Positions 1 to 8,698 of a DNA stretch of 49,001 nt are shown here, one piece after another; position 1 is the first letter of the stretch; each line of letters begins with the position of its first letter. A program made the position numbers and the translations under genes. Origin of the DNA: SIG440 sp045645805 (GTDB lineage Bacteria > Bacillota > Clostridia > Monoglobales > Monoglobaceae); contig JAZRJL010000076.1 in NCBI GenBank assembly GCA_045645805.1, positions 1 to 49,001 on the forward strand. The letters run 5' to 3'. The notes under the pieces are model-generated. The model did no database searches, had not been told where the DNA came from, and saw only the letters and a list, made by a program, of their open reading frames with translations.

Positions 1-276
1 TACAGAGGTGCAAAAAGTAAGCTTTTCAGAACTGCAAACCAGGCAGTTATGAAATCACTTACTTATGCTTACCGTGACAGAAAGCAAAAGAAGAGAAACT
101 TCAGACAGCTTTGGATTGCACGTATAAACGCAGCTGCAAGACTGAACGGTATCAGCTACAGCAAGTTTATGAACGGTCTCAAGAAAAATGGTATCGAAAT
201 CAACAGAAAGATGCTTGCAGAAATTGCAGTAGCAGATCCTGCTGCTTTTGCAAAGTTAGTTGAAAAAGTAAAATAA
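1..276 (+). CDS. rplT: 50S ribosomal protein L20, 3' part (5' end outside window)
   Basis: The reading frame is open from base 1, so the gene starts before the window and only about the last 91 residues are seen. The basic segment with YRDRKQKKRNFRQLWIARIN and the following NGISYSKFMNGLKK is the conserved core of bacterial L20, a large-subunit assembly protein that binds 23S rRNA. In Firmicutes L20 usually ends an infC-rpmI-rplT operon, which would lie to the left; that part is inferred. A strong terminator follows within 10 bases of the stop, as expected for an operon end. Confidence 0.95.
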   Translation, partial: YRGAKSKLFRTANQAVMKSLTYAYRDRKQKKRNFRQLWIARINAAARLNGISYSKFMNGLKKNGIEINRKMLAEIAVADPAAFAKLVEKVK

Positions 277-284
277 GTTGCTTG

Positions 285-323
285 AAAAAAGTTATATCAC
301 GCGTATGCGTGATATAACTTTTT
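285..323 (+). terminator. Intrinsic terminator after rplT
   Basis: A perfect 12-bp stem, GTTATATCACGC paired with GCGTGATATAAC around a GTAT loop, is flanked by an A run before and a T run after. It ends the rplT transcript; the A run could make it work in both directions. Confidence 0.92.
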
Positions 324-389
324 CGCACATAAACGATATATCTAAGATTAGTTCTTTAAAAGAATAATTTTTACTTGGAGGCATGCGTT

Positions 390-1106
390 ATGGTTGAAGC
401 ACAAATTTACAACCCTGTGGAGGGAATAAACCGTATGGTGACGGATTTTGAATCCTTGATCAAACCGCTGGTTTATACTTTTCAACCGCTTATGAGAACA
501 ATGGGATTAATAAATATCCCGTTGGTTATTATTGTCTTCGGACTAATATTATTTTATCTTGTATTCAAAAGGAAACACACTATAAAGAATAAATTAGCAG
601 ATCCGAAAAACTATTATTTTTTAGGGGCAATGCTTTTAATATACATTTTCTTTGCCGACAATCCTATAAGGCTTGGTCCCACCTTTAGCATCAGCTTTGG
701 ACTTGTTATTATGCCAATTGTTGCAAAAAAACTTGGTCCCTTGGTTGCCGGTGCTTTTGGTATAGTTCAATATGCCTCGATGTTTATTCTGCACAGCGGC
801 GAAGTATTCAGCATTACCAATATGTTTATTGCTTCCATCAGCGGTATGCTTTACGGCTGGATTCTATATATGCGTCCTACAACCTACTTAAGAGTGCTTT
901 GGGCAAAATTTGCAGTAAATATGCTTTGTAATGTAATTCTGGTTCCTATGCTTACAGTAGATGTTATGTCTGTTGAGATTGCTGATTATATTACAAACAC
1001 AATTGTTTCAAATATTATGCTTGCACCGCTTCAGGCTGTAGCTATTTATCTTTCAATTATCGCACTTAAAAGGATTAAAGAAGCAATGAACGAAGACCAG
1101 AAATAA
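390..1106 (+). CDS. FolT-like ECF transporter S component (probable folate uptake)
   Basis: This is a roughly 238-residue membrane protein. The C-terminal 150 residues carry the pattern of folate-type ECF S components: a FSISFGLVIMPIVAKKLGP segment, then a SGMLYGWILY segment, LRVLWAKFAVNMLCN, and a last helix after NIMLAPLQ. Such proteins capture a vitamin and dock onto a shared EcfAA'T energizing module, which is not encoded here. The first 90 residues add an extra hydrophobic helix (NIPLVIIVFGLILFYLVF) not usual for FolT. The ATG at 390 is preferred over a TTG at 375 because GGAGG lies 8 bases upstream of it. No THF riboswitch was recognised upstream. Substrate is inferred; another vitamin is possible. 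Confidence 0.6.
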   Translation: MVEAQIYNPVEGINRMVTDFESLIKPLVYTFQPLMRTMGLINIPLVIIVFGLILFYLVFKRKHTIKNKLADPKNYYFLGAMLLIYIFFADNPIRLGPTFSISFGLVIMPIVAKKLGPLVAGAFGIVQYASMFILHSGEVFSITNMFIASISGMLYGWILYMRPTTYLRVLWAKFAVNMLCNVILVPMLTVDVMSVEIADYITNTIVSNIMLAPLQAVAIYLSIIALKRIKEAMNEDQK

Positions 1107-1124
1107 AAACGGAGATTTAAGATA

Positions 1125-1907
1125 ATGATATCTTACATATCAAGTAAAGAAAACAAAACCGCAAAGCTTATACGTCAGCTTAAGAAAAAAAACATACGCG
1201 AAAAAACTAAACAATTTGTAGCCGAAGGACGTAAAATTGTTCTCGAAGCACTTGAATATGCACCACAAAGCATAAATTGCATTGTTGTAAGTGACGAGTT
1301 TTGTGAAAAAGAAGCTGATATATTTGCACAGCTTTCAAAGTCTTGTGAGAATATATACAGGGTTCCGCAAAACCTTTTTGCCGAGCTTTCGGATACAGAT
1401 ACACCGCAGGGTATTCTTGCGGTTCTTGAAATCCCCGAAAATTCTTTTGTGCCCGATTTCAAAACCGACAGCGTAATTATATTGGACAAAATATCCGAAC
1501 CGGGAAATATGGGTACAGTAATTCGTACAGCCGAGGCCTTAGGCTATGATGCGATTTATCTTATGCAGGGCTGTACCGATATATACTCGCCAAAAGCAGT
1601 GCGTTCCACAATGGGCTCGCTTTTCCGTATGAATTTTAAGGCAAACTGTACTGTCGAGGATATTTACTCGCTTAAAAGCCTTGGTTTTTCCGTCGTTGCA
1701 ACAACACCTGCCGGAAACACCAACCTTGAAAGCTTTAACACACCTCAAAAAACAGCGGTTGTTATCGGAAACGAAGCACACGGTGTCTCTGATGATATTT
1801 TACAAATGGCAGACTATCGCATTAAAATTAATATGGATGGTATGGCCGAATCCCTAAACGCAGCCGTTGCAGCAGGGATTGTTATGCATTGGCTTAAAAA
1901 CTGTTAA
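1125..1907 (+). CDS. TrmH/SpoU-family RNA 2'-O-ribose methyltransferase
   Basis: A 260-residue SPOUT-class methyltransferase. The N-terminal 95 residues form the substrate-binding domain typical of 23S rRNA/tRNA ribose methylases (KLIRQLKKKNIREKTKQFVAEG). The catalytic knotted domain follows, with motif 1 ILDKISEPGNMGTVIRTAEA (conserved N and R), motif 2 VVIGNEAHGVS and motif 3 INMDGMAESLNAAVAAGI, which together bind S-adenosylmethionine. All key residues are present. GGAG precedes the ATG. It sits 18 bases after the FolT-like gene, so the two may be co-transcribed. The exact RNA target cannot be told from sequence. Confidence 0.9.
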   Translation: MISYISSKENKTAKLIRQLKKKNIREKTKQFVAEGRKIVLEALEYAPQSINCIVVSDEFCEKEADIFAQLSKSCENIYRVPQNLFAELSDTDTPQGILAVLEIPENSFVPDFKTDSVIILDKISEPGNMGTVIRTAEALGYDAIYLMQGCTDIYSPKAVRSTMGSLFRMNFKANCTVEDIYSLKSLGFSVVATTPAGNTNLESFNTPQKTAVVIGNEAHGVSDDILQMADYRIKINMDGMAESLNAAVAAGIVMHWLKNC

Positions 1908-1953
1908 ATTTTTATTTATACACAGTTTTTGAGTAAAGAAAAGAGTTGATATC

Positions 1954-3078
1954 ATGGAACTTTTATATGAAATGTGGCTCCACACAATCAGCAAATTTGA
2001 ACCTGAAATATCCGAAAAAATTGCTCCGTTATTTGAAGAAGACAGACGTTCGTTTTCTTCAAGCGAAATGGATGTTCGATTTTTAGAGGATATTGGTATT
2101 TCCGGTGAATTTGCAAAAAGAGTTTCTCAGCCTGAATTTTTTAAAGAAGCAAGGGATATAATTGAATATTGCAACAGCAATGGTATTCGCATTATTACAC
2201 GAAATTCTTCCGAATACCCCGAAAGCCTCAGCAATATCGCAGTTCCACCACGGCTTTTGTTTGCCAAGGGTGCGCGACTTGATTTAAAAGGCAAGGTTTC
2301 CGTTTCTGTGGTAGGCTGCCGAAAACCTACCGACCATGGAAAAAGCTTTGCAAGACTTTTGGGCAAAACCCTCGCCGAAAACAATATAGCAGTAATCAGC
2401 GGTATGGCAGAAGGAATAGACGGGCAGGCCCATCAGGGGGCACTGGATGCCGGAGGATATACCGTTGCAGTTCTTGCTGGCAGCGTTGATGAGGTGTATC
2501 CAAAGTGTCACGAAAGGCTTTATCGTGAAATCTTGGAAAACGGCGGTACAATAATTTCTGAACGCCCACCCAAAACAGTAACAAAAAAATACTTCTATCA
2601 GCAACGCAACAGAATTATCACCGGTCTTTCAAAGGGTACGGTTTTTGTTGAAGGCAAGGAAGCAAGCGGTACGTCCATAACCGCCCGACACACTCTTGAC
2701 AACAACAAAGATGTTTTCGCCGTACCGGGTAGTCCTATGCTGTGGCAAGCAGAGCTTCCAAACCGGCTAATTTCCGAGGGTGCAATAATTGTGAATACCC
2801 CTACGGTACCGGTGGAATATTATAAGGAACAATATGGAGAACTCATCTTCAAAAAACATACTTGTAAAAAAGAACAAAAACAACCTGAAATAAAGCTTGT
2901 TTCCGACGATGGTGCAATTTTAAACTTTCTGAGTGATAATGGCGGAATTGCAAATGTAGAACAAATTGCACAGGCTTTGAACCTGAGTGTAAATGTCCTC
3001 AGTGGAAGACTTACAATCCTGTGTATTAAAGGAAAAATTCGTCAGGAAAGCGGCAACAGATATGTATTAACAGATTAA
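1954..3078 (+). CDS. dprA: DNA-processing protein DprA (Smf)
   Basis: A 374-residue DprA. The Rossmann-like DNA-binding core is clear: VSVVGCRKPTDHG, ISGMAEGIDGQAHQGAL, TVAVLAGSVDEVYP, ENGGTIISERPP, FYQQRNRIITGLS and EASGTSITARHTLD. About 60 C-terminal residues form a winged-helix tail (ILNFLSDNGGIANVEQIAQAL). DprA protects incoming single-stranded DNA and loads RecA during natural transformation; in gene-transfer-agent systems it is also needed by recipient cells. It precedes topA by 36 bases, the usual Firmicutes order. The N-terminal SAM-like region is short but present. Confidence 0.95.
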   Translation: MELLYEMWLHTISKFEPEISEKIAPLFEEDRRSFSSSEMDVRFLEDIGISGEFAKRVSQPEFFKEARDIIEYCNSNGIRIITRNSSEYPESLSNIAVPPRLLFAKGARLDLKGKVSVSVVGCRKPTDHGKSFARLLGKTLAENNIAVISGMAEGIDGQAHQGALDAGGYTVAVLAGSVDEVYPKCHERLYREILENGGTIISERPPKTVTKKYFYQQRNRIITGLSKGTVFVEGKEASGTSITARHTLDNNKDVFAVPGSPMLWQAELPNRLISEGAIIVNTPTVPVEYYKEQYGELIFKKHTCKKEQKQPEIKLVSDDGAILNFLSDNGGIANVEQIAQALNLSVNVLSGRLTILCIKGKIRQESGNRYVLTD

Positions 3079-3114
3079 AGTGTGCAATCAGCACAGAAAG
3101 TGATGGTTAAATAA

Positions 3115-5244
3115 ATGGCAAAAACAACCAGCGAAACAAAAACAAAGAAGAATCTTGTTATTGTTGAATCACCTGCAAAAGCAAAAACCATTAAGAAGTA
3201 TTTAGGTTCAAAATATGAAGTAACAGCATCTATGGGACATCTTCGGGATTTACCAAAAAGCCAGTTGGGCATTGATGTTGAAAACAACTTTGAACCCAAA
3301 TATATTACTATCAGGGGTAAGGGTGATCTTATTTCAAGTCTTAAAAAAGCAGCAAAAAACTCAGCAAAAATATTTCTTGCAACTGACCCTGACCGCGAGG
3401 GCGAAGCAATTTCATGGCATTTAGCTGCACTTTTAGATGTTGACCCGGACTCAGAATGCCGAATTACATTTAACGAAATTACAAAATCAGCAGTAAAAGA
3501 AGCGATTTCAAAACCCCGTGCAATAAATGCTGATTTGGTAGATGCGCAGCAGGCAAGACGCGTACTTGACAGACTGGTTGGATATCAGCTTAGCCCCCTG
3601 CTTTGGAAAAAAGTTAAAAAGGGCCTTAGTGCCGGCAGAGTTCAATCAGTTGCAACACGGCTCATTGTTCAGCGAGAACGTGAAATTGAGGCTTTTAAAG
3701 AAGAGGAATACTGGACAATAGACATAAAGCTTACCAATGAATCAGGAAAATCTCCTTTTATTGCAAGGTTTTACGGCAAGACATCAAAAACAAAAATGAA
3801 GCTTTCTGACGGCGAAACCGTCAAAGGCATTGTTGAAGAACTAAAAAGTTCTTCATATATTGTTGAAAACGTAACAAAGGGCCAAAAAAAGAGATTTACC
3901 GCTCCTCCGTTTACCACAAGTACACTCCAGCAGGAAGCCGCACGCAAGCTTGGATTTACAGCAAAAAGAACTATGCAGGCGGCACAGCAGCTTTACGAGG
4001 GTATTGATATTAAGGGCAGCGGCAGTGTAGGTCTTATAACATATATGAGAACAGACTCTCTCAGAATTTCAGCAGAAGCAATTTCCGAATGTCGCAGTTA
4101 CATTGCCGATACCTTTGGCGACGGTTATGTTCCGGCAAAGCCGAAGTATTACAAATCCAAACGTAACGCACAGGATGCTCACGAGGCTATCAGACCTACA
4201 TCTATGAGCTTTGACCCGGAAAAAATAAAGACATCACTAAAACCTGACCAGTACAAGCTTTACAAACTTATATGGAACAGATTTCTTGCCTCCCAGATGC
4301 CTGATGCTGTTTTTGACACCGTTCAGGCAGATATAAAAACCGAGAACTATGTTCTTAAGGCAAGCGGTGCAAATGTTAAATTTGACGGATTTATGGCAGT
4401 ATATGTTGAGGGTAAGGACATAATCGAAGAAAAGGAAGGTAAAATCCCCAAAATCGAAGAAGGTCAAAAACTCCTTTTCAAGGACATTGAAGAAAAACAA
4501 CACTTTACCCAACCCCCCGCAAGATACACAGAAGCATCACTTATTAAAACAATGGAAGAAGACGGTATAGGTAGGCCAAGCACCTACGCACCTACTATTA
4601 CAACCATTACCGCACGTGGCTATGTTGCACGGGACGGCAAGGCTCTTTATCCTACCGAGCTTGGAACAATCGTTACCGAGCTTATGGAGGAACATTTCAA
4701 AGATATTGTCGATGTTGACTTTACAGCAAATATGGAAGAAAAGCTTGACTGTATCGAAGACGGCAACAAAGAATGGCGTGATATAATAGGCGAATTCTAT
4801 CAGCCTTTTGCAAAAACTCTTGAAACTGCTGAAGAAGCCATCGGCAAAGTACAGGTTCAGGACGAGGTCTCTGATGTTGTCTGTGAAAAATGCGGACGAA
4901 ATATGGTATATAAGCAAGGCAGATTTGGTAAATTTCTTGCGTGTCCTGGTTACCCACAATGTAAGAACACAAAAACTATTGCCGAAGAAATTGATGCCCC
5001 CTGTCCCAAATGCGGTGGCAAGGTAGAGGTCAGAAAGTCACGTAAGAACGTAAAATATTACACCTGCGAAAACGGAACAGATTGCCTGCTGTCATGGGAT
5101 GAACCCACAAAGCTCAAATGTCCCGAATGTGGCGGTGCAATTATGAAAAAACGTCCTTACCGTGGCAAAGGACCTATTAAATATGTATGTTTCAATGAAA
5201 ATTGTAAATTTGAAGAATTGATGTCCAAAAGCAAGCTGAAATAA
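3115..5244 (+). CDS. topA: DNA topoisomerase I (type IA)
   Basis: A full-length 709-residue enzyme that relaxes negative supercoils. The TOPRIM domain begins at NLVIVESPAKAK (acidic E18) and has ATDPDREGEAISWH, the metal-binding DxDxE. The catalytic tyrosine is Y310 in YMRTDSLRIS. The C-terminus carries three cysteine zinc modules beginning CEKCGRNMVYK, CPKCGGKVEV and CPECGGAIMKK. The gene follows dprA. In many Firmicutes trmFO or xerC/hslV genes come next; here a terminator and then a convergent phage-derived cluster follow instead. Confidence 0.97.
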   Translation: MAKTTSETKTKKNLVIVESPAKAKTIKKYLGSKYEVTASMGHLRDLPKSQLGIDVENNFEPKYITIRGKGDLISSLKKAAKNSAKIFLATDPDREGEAISWHLAALLDVDPDSECRITFNEITKSAVKEAISKPRAINADLVDAQQARRVLDRLVGYQLSPLLWKKVKKGLSAGRVQSVATRLIVQREREIEAFKEEEYWTIDIKLTNESGKSPFIARFYGKTSKTKMKLSDGETVKGIVEELKSSSYIVENVTKGQKKRFTAPPFTTSTLQQEAARKLGFTAKRTMQAAQQLYEGIDIKGSGSVGLITYMRTDSLRISAEAISECRSYIADTFGDGYVPAKPKYYKSKRNAQDAHEAIRPTSMSFDPEKIKTSLKPDQYKLYKLIWNRFLASQMPDAVFDTVQADIKTENYVLKASGANVKFDGFMAVYVEGKDIIEEKEGKIPKIEEGQKLLFKDIEEKQHFTQPPARYTEASLIKTMEEDGIGRPSTYAPTITTITARGYVARDGKALYPTELGTIVTELMEEHFKDIVDVDFTANMEEKLDCIEDGNKEWRDIIGEFYQPFAKTLETAEEAIGKVQVQDEVSDVVCEKCGRNMVYKQGRFGKFLACPGYPQCKNTKTIAEEIDAPCPKCGGKVEVRKSRKNVKYYTCENGTDCLLSWDEPTKLKCPECGGAIMKKRPYRGKGPIKYVCFNENCKFEELMSKSKLK

Positions 5245-5264
5245 AGCTTCTCTTACAATGCATC

Positions 5265-5309
5265 AAGGATAGGAAAATTGTTTTTGTAAACAGTTTTCCT
5301 ATCCTTTTT
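5265..5309. terminator. Bidirectional terminator between topA and the phage-derived cluster
   Basis: AAGGATAGGAAAA at 5265-5277 pairs with TTTTCCTATCCTT at 5294-5306, with three further pairs toward a 10-base loop, then T-rich sequence. It ends topA. The A run on the other strand side suits it to ending the long minus-strand phage transcript, whose last stop codon is at 5315. Confidence 0.85.
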
Positions 5310-5314
5310 ACATT

Positions 5315-5884
5315 TTACACCATAGCCTCTGCTATCTTCACCACCAGCTCCTCGCCGTACTTATAGCAAAGCAAAAAATCTATGGTTTCATCCTCAAGCC
5401 CTGCCTTTGCCTGAATAATCTCAACCGCTTCTTCCGCTGTCATTTCAGCCACCCCCTTTTTTATATTTTCAAAAGGAAAGTACCTCCCCGGGCAGGCAGT
5501 TGCCTGCAAATCACGGTGTGCTATGACTTGCGCTTCGGGATAAAGCATTTTAAGATAGCTTACAAGCTCTCTTCCTGCTTTTATCTGAGCCTTGGGCATC
5601 TCTTTTTCGGTCTCAAAGTTACCCTCAAAGCACACTCCAACGCTAATTTGATTGACACCCTTACAATGTGCTCCTACTGTACCAATGGGTCTGCCTTTAA
5701 ATATTTCCCCCGTCTTTCTTACGTAAAAATGGTAACCTATTCCTGAAAATCCCTGACCAAGGTGTTGTCTGTGTATGCTTTCCACATCTCCGCAACCTGC
5801 CCGATGATGCAAAACAATTTTTTTTGTTTCTTGCCTTTTTCCCGGTTCCTCCCGCCAGCTATAATTCTTTTTTATAATATTCAT
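5315..5884 (-). CDS. N-acetylmuramoyl-L-alanine amidase (phage-type endolysin)
   Basis: A 189-residue Amidase_2 (PGRP-like) enzyme that cuts the bond between muramic acid and the stem peptide. Zinc ligands are visible: H26 in VLHHRAG, and the His and Cys of AHRDLQATACPG. The fold marker GIGYHFYV and GVCFEGNFE are also present. The last 50 residues form a helical tail (EAVEIIQAKAGLEDETIDFL), a wall- or partner-binding add-on seen in phage lysins. It overlaps the holin start region by 26 bases and is the final gene of the minus-strand cluster, so lysis is expressed with the structural genes. Confidence 0.93.
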   Translation of the reverse strand: MNIIKKNYSWREEPGKRQETKKIVLHHRAGCGDVESIHRQHLGQGFSGIGYHFYVRKTGEIFKGRPIGTVGAHCKGVNQISVGVCFEGNFETEKEMPKAQIKAGRELVSYLKMLYPEAQVIAHRDLQATACPGRYFPFENIKKGVAEMTAEEAVEIIQAKAGLEDETIDFLLCYKYGEELVVKIAEAMV

Positions 5885-6314
5885 TCACATTCCGCTCCCT
5901 GTCCTTTAAAATATCAACTGCTTTTTTTATAATTTCCGGAAGCGGAATCCCCATAAGACCTGCATTTTCAATAATGGATATTGCTTCATTGGCAATAAAG
6001 CCTATTATAATCGTAGTCTTAAGGTAGGATACCTCAAGCAGAACATCCATCCGATAAGCAACAAGTACAAAAACCAGCATCATACCTTTTTTGCAAAGTC
6101 CCATCCAGCCCGCACGGCTGTTTAATGCTCCCGATTTGGATTTGTTGCTTTTATGGAATACCCCCGCAACAATAAGCCCCATAACAAAGTCAATTGCCAT
6201 AAATATTACAAGCGTGACCATATCCTCGGTCCAACCGCCAAAAAGACGTGATATAAACGACCCCACTATACCCAAAGCAGTACAAAAAGAGAGCTTTATG
6301 GTCGAAATATTCAT
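5859..6314 (-). CDS. Phage holin (toxin secretion/phage lysis family)
   Basis: A 151-residue protein with several hydrophobic helices: TALGIVGSFISRLFGG, DMVTLVIFMAIDFVMGLIVAGVF, GMMLVFVLVAYRMDVLL and TTIIIGFIANEAISIIENAGLMG. The loop KSGALNSRAGWMGLCKKG between helices 2 and 3 matches the pattern of Firmicutes lysis holins. Holins form membrane holes that let the amidase reach peptidoglycan. It sits directly before the amidase gene. Both lysis proteins being intact argues against a purely decayed prophage. Confidence 0.9.
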   Translation of the reverse strand: MNISTIKLSFCTALGIVGSFISRLFGGWTEDMVTLVIFMAIDFVMGLIVAGVFHKSNKSKSGALNSRAGWMGLCKKGMMLVFVLVAYRMDVLLEVSYLKTTIIIGFIANEAISIIENAGLMGIPLPEIIKKAVDILKDRERNVNEYYKKEL

Positions 6315-6505
6315 ATTTGTTCTCCCCTTAATTCTTCCTCCTGTTTCTTCAGTATTTCCTCATACTCGGCATCTGTAATTTCGTGCCAGTTGTCAATACT
6401 GTCATTACAGCCAAGGTATATTTCCTTACTGTGTGTTTCACCGTTAGTAAGCCACATTCCCTCTGTTGCGGTTACCTTTGTTAATTCAATAATTTGTTTT
6501 TTCAT
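6311..6505 (-). CDS. Small phage protein between tail fibre and holin
   Basis: A 64-residue protein when started at the ATG at 6505, which overlaps the tail-fibre stop as TAATG; the frame extends 5 codons further upstream but that start would lie inside the fibre gene. The sequence starts MKKQIIELTKVTATEGMWLT and contains EIYLG and NWHEITDAEYEEI. Short proteins of this kind are common just upstream of holins in gut Firmicutes phages, in the place that XkdX occupies in PBSX. Function is unknown. Confidence 0.75.
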   Translation of the reverse strand: MKKQIIELTKVTATEGMWLTNGETHSKEIYLGCNDSIDNWHEITDAEYEEILKKQEEELRGEQI

Positions 6506-7260
6506 TATGCCAATGTCCATCCTTTCTGTGTGATAGTTGCGATGTCACCTTCTGTTAAATTTGCTTTTACATCTGCGTGAAGTGTTAAAGTGTGTGTTGA
6601 GGTCGTGCCAGAATAGCCTTTTAAAGCATTCACAATTCCTTGTTCTCCCATAAGACTTTCGTAGGTAAGTTTACTACTATGAGAAAACGAAATGTCTTTC
6701 CCAAAGCACCCCTCAATCTTAATTTTTTGTAAGGCAGTACACCAACCGAACATATTTGTCACTACTTGCGAACCATCATCCTTTAAAATCAATTTTTCAA
6801 TTTCTTCAAGATTTGTATCATAATCAAAAAGTTGATTACAAGAAGATGCACTAACTGTTGATATTTCTTTGAGCCGAACAAGATTTTGCATGCCATAAAA
6901 AAGTGTGCCAAACTGTGTTGTTTTACTGAAATCAATATTTATTCTTCCGCCCTTGTATATGTCAGAAATTTTAGAACTCGCAAACATTCCTGTTGCAGTA
7001 GATGGTTGCATATCGTATTTGGGGTCATATGTAATATCATTCCAACCCTCCCCACGAAAAGCGTGGTTGTGGTTTTTTAGTTTTCCTTTGTCCTGATAGT
7101 TATCCCAAAACTCATCATACTGTGACTTTTTACCTGCTTCATAAACCTTTGGAATATCCGTTGCCATATCATCAAGGGTCAGCAGCTCTGTTTCGCCTGT
7201 TCTTTCGCGGATAGCATCCGCAATAACCGTCATCTTTTCGTTAACTGTTGACACTACCAC
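6505..7260 (-). CDS. Tail fibre protein with BspA/LRR-like repeats
   Basis: A 251-residue protein. The N-terminus has the motif ADAIRERTGETELLTLDDMA, which recurs at the start of tail-fibre proteins of gut Firmicutes phages. The middle has repeat-like stretches with spaced leucines and asparagines (NLVRLKEISTVSASSCNQLF, NLEEIEKLILKDDGSQVV, ALQKIKIEGCFG) typical of BspA-type leucine-rich repeats, which bind surfaces. The C-terminus ends LTEGDIATITQKGWTLA, also common in these fibres. It overlaps its upstream neighbour by 7 bases. A role in receptor binding is inferred. Confidence 0.75.
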   Translation of the reverse strand: MVVSTVNEKMTVIADAIRERTGETELLTLDDMATDIPKVYEAGKKSQYDEFWDNYQDKGKLKNHNHAFRGEGWNDITYDPKYDMQPSTATGMFASSKISDIYKGGRINIDFSKTTQFGTLFYGMQNLVRLKEISTVSASSCNQLFDYDTNLEEIEKLILKDDGSQVVTNMFGWCTALQKIKIEGCFGKDISFSHSSKLTYESLMGEQGIVNALKGYSGTTSTHTLTLHADVKANLTEGDIATITQKGWTLA

Positions 7261-7820
7261 GCACCTCCTAAGATTGCTTCATCCACATATCCCTTTATTT
7301 CTGCCTTGTCTGCATCTGTCCAGTAATCAATGCCTCGCTGGGGGGTGTAGCCATCTTTACCATCCATTCCATTCACGCCCTCGGCTTTTATACCACTGTC
7401 TTCAAAGCCCTTGCTTTTAACATTCCAAGTATACCAATTTCCGTTTTCTCCAATATGCGGAGGCTTTGCAAGATTTAAGACCTGAGCATAAACATCAGGT
7501 GTCGGCTCTTTGGGTGCTTCCCCCTCAGCAAAGCCACTTCTCTCAACATCAACCCTGACCACATTTGCTGTTATTCTGTCACCACACACTGCCGAAACAG
7601 TAAAGAACGGGGCTTTAATAACCTCCCATGGAACTATACAGCAGTTGTCGGCAAGAATAACGTTGTAGTATTTATTATCACTTCCAAATATGGCAATAAT
7701 TTCTCCCGTCCATTCTTCCGTAAAAGTAAACGCTACTTTCAGATACCCTTTACTGTCAGCTACAACATCAAAGCTATCCGTTCTTGATATAATCTGATTT
7801 TTTACATTAAATTCAAGCAT
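7254..7820 (-). CDS. Baseplate/fibre-associated protein with short collagen-like stretch
   Basis: A 188-residue protein. The N-terminal 110 residues look like the beta-rich domain of upper baseplate (BppU-like) proteins (SRTDSFDVVADSKGYLKVAFTF). After a linker comes a short collagen-like run, GVNGMDGKDGYTPQRG, and then YWTDADKAEIKGYVDEAI, a tail common in phage structural proteins that attach fibres. It probably connects the baseplate to the BspA-like fibre encoded next. The family assignment is by pattern, not by search. Confidence 0.65.
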   Translation of the reverse strand: MLEFNVKNQIISRTDSFDVVADSKGYLKVAFTFTEEWTGEIIAIFGSDNKYYNVILADNCCIVPWEVIKAPFFTVSAVCGDRITANVVRVDVERSGFAEGEAPKEPTPDVYAQVLNLAKPPHIGENGNWYTWNVKSKGFEDSGIKAEGVNGMDGKDGYTPQRGIDYWTDADKAEIKGYVDEAILGGAW

Positions 7821-7829
7821 ATATACCTC

Positions 7830-8696
7830 CTACACCAACTTAAAATACGGAATAGCCGACCTGAATGCATCCCTATATGTTCCAAAAGTATCTGCATAAC
7901 TTATTACAATCACAAACTTTGTTTCCTCAAATATAATGTCAAACATAGCGCTGTGATACCACAATGAGCCTTTTATGTAAAAACTATCTCTTGCACTTTT
8001 TATGAAATTAAAGTATTTTTCCTGATAGGTTGGGGCAGTAGACCCTGCTCCTGTATAAGTGTATCTATAAATCAAATAATTAAACTTTTTTATATCAATC
8101 CCGCTTAAATCAATCTCTGCTATAATCTTTTCCGTATTACTGTAAGCCGGAGCCTTGGCATAAGTTTCATAAACTGTTATTCTGCTTTCGTCAATCGAAA
8201 GCTCCGCATTGCTGCCCATTGTTGCAACCTTTGATCGTGCAAAACTTCTTTTGTCTGTGAGAGTGCCATTTTCCAAAATCTCCGCAAGCAGCACATACTC
8301 ACCATCGGTCGGCAATTCCTCTTCAAACACTATGTCCGCCTTCTGAAGTGACGGACTGTAATATGCATAAACATACCCCGCCTTGTTGGGCGTTATCGCT
8401 ATGGTATAGCCTTCATCATCAACAGTCAGGCTTACTCCGCTTTCAAAAAACACAATCCCTTTTTCAACCCTGACAATCATTTCTGCCGTGCCTGCATTTT
8501 CAACACTGCATACACAACCATCAAGCTGCACTCCTGACCCAACCAATGCAGAAGTAAGCACATTAAGGTCGGACACATTATAGCTGTCCTTTGCCAAAAA
8601 TGGCATAACACCTGCACCGGTAAGGTTTTGTGCAATGCTGTTTATATCTTCTGTGCCGTATAAAGCACTGTCTATAAAGCTGTAATTTATAGCCAT
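7830..8696 (-). CDS. Phage baseplate/tail protein of unknown exact role
   Basis: A 288-residue protein that begins MAINYSFIDSALYGTEDINS and has a beta-rich middle (IVRVEKGIVFFESG, YTIAITPNKAGYVYAYYSP, DGEYVLLAEILENG), as in proteins lining the baseplate or fibre base of Firmicutes siphoviruses. The C-terminal part (from about residue 185) looks like a separate carbohydrate- or receptor-facing beta domain. It lies between the hub gene and the BppU-like gene with gaps of 2 and 9 bases. No catalytic motif was recognised. Confidence 0.6.
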   Translation of the reverse strand: MAINYSFIDSALYGTEDINSIAQNLTGAGVMPFLAKDSYNVSDLNVLTSALVGSGVQLDGCVCSVENAGTAEMIVRVEKGIVFFESGVSLTVDDEGYTIAITPNKAGYVYAYYSPSLQKADIVFEEELPTDGEYVLLAEILENGTLTDKRSFARSKVATMGSNAELSIDESRITVYETYAKAPAYSNTEKIIAEIDLSGIDIKKFNYLIYRYTYTGAGSTAPTYQEKYFNFIKSARDSFYIKGSLWYHSAMFDIIFEETKFVIVISYADTFGTYRDAFRSAIPYFKLV

Positions 8697-8698
8697 TT

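Noticed and set aside
324..389. A THF riboswitch before the FolT-like gene
   Set aside because: The 66-base leader is AT-rich and too short, with none of the conserved purine-rich THF motifs.
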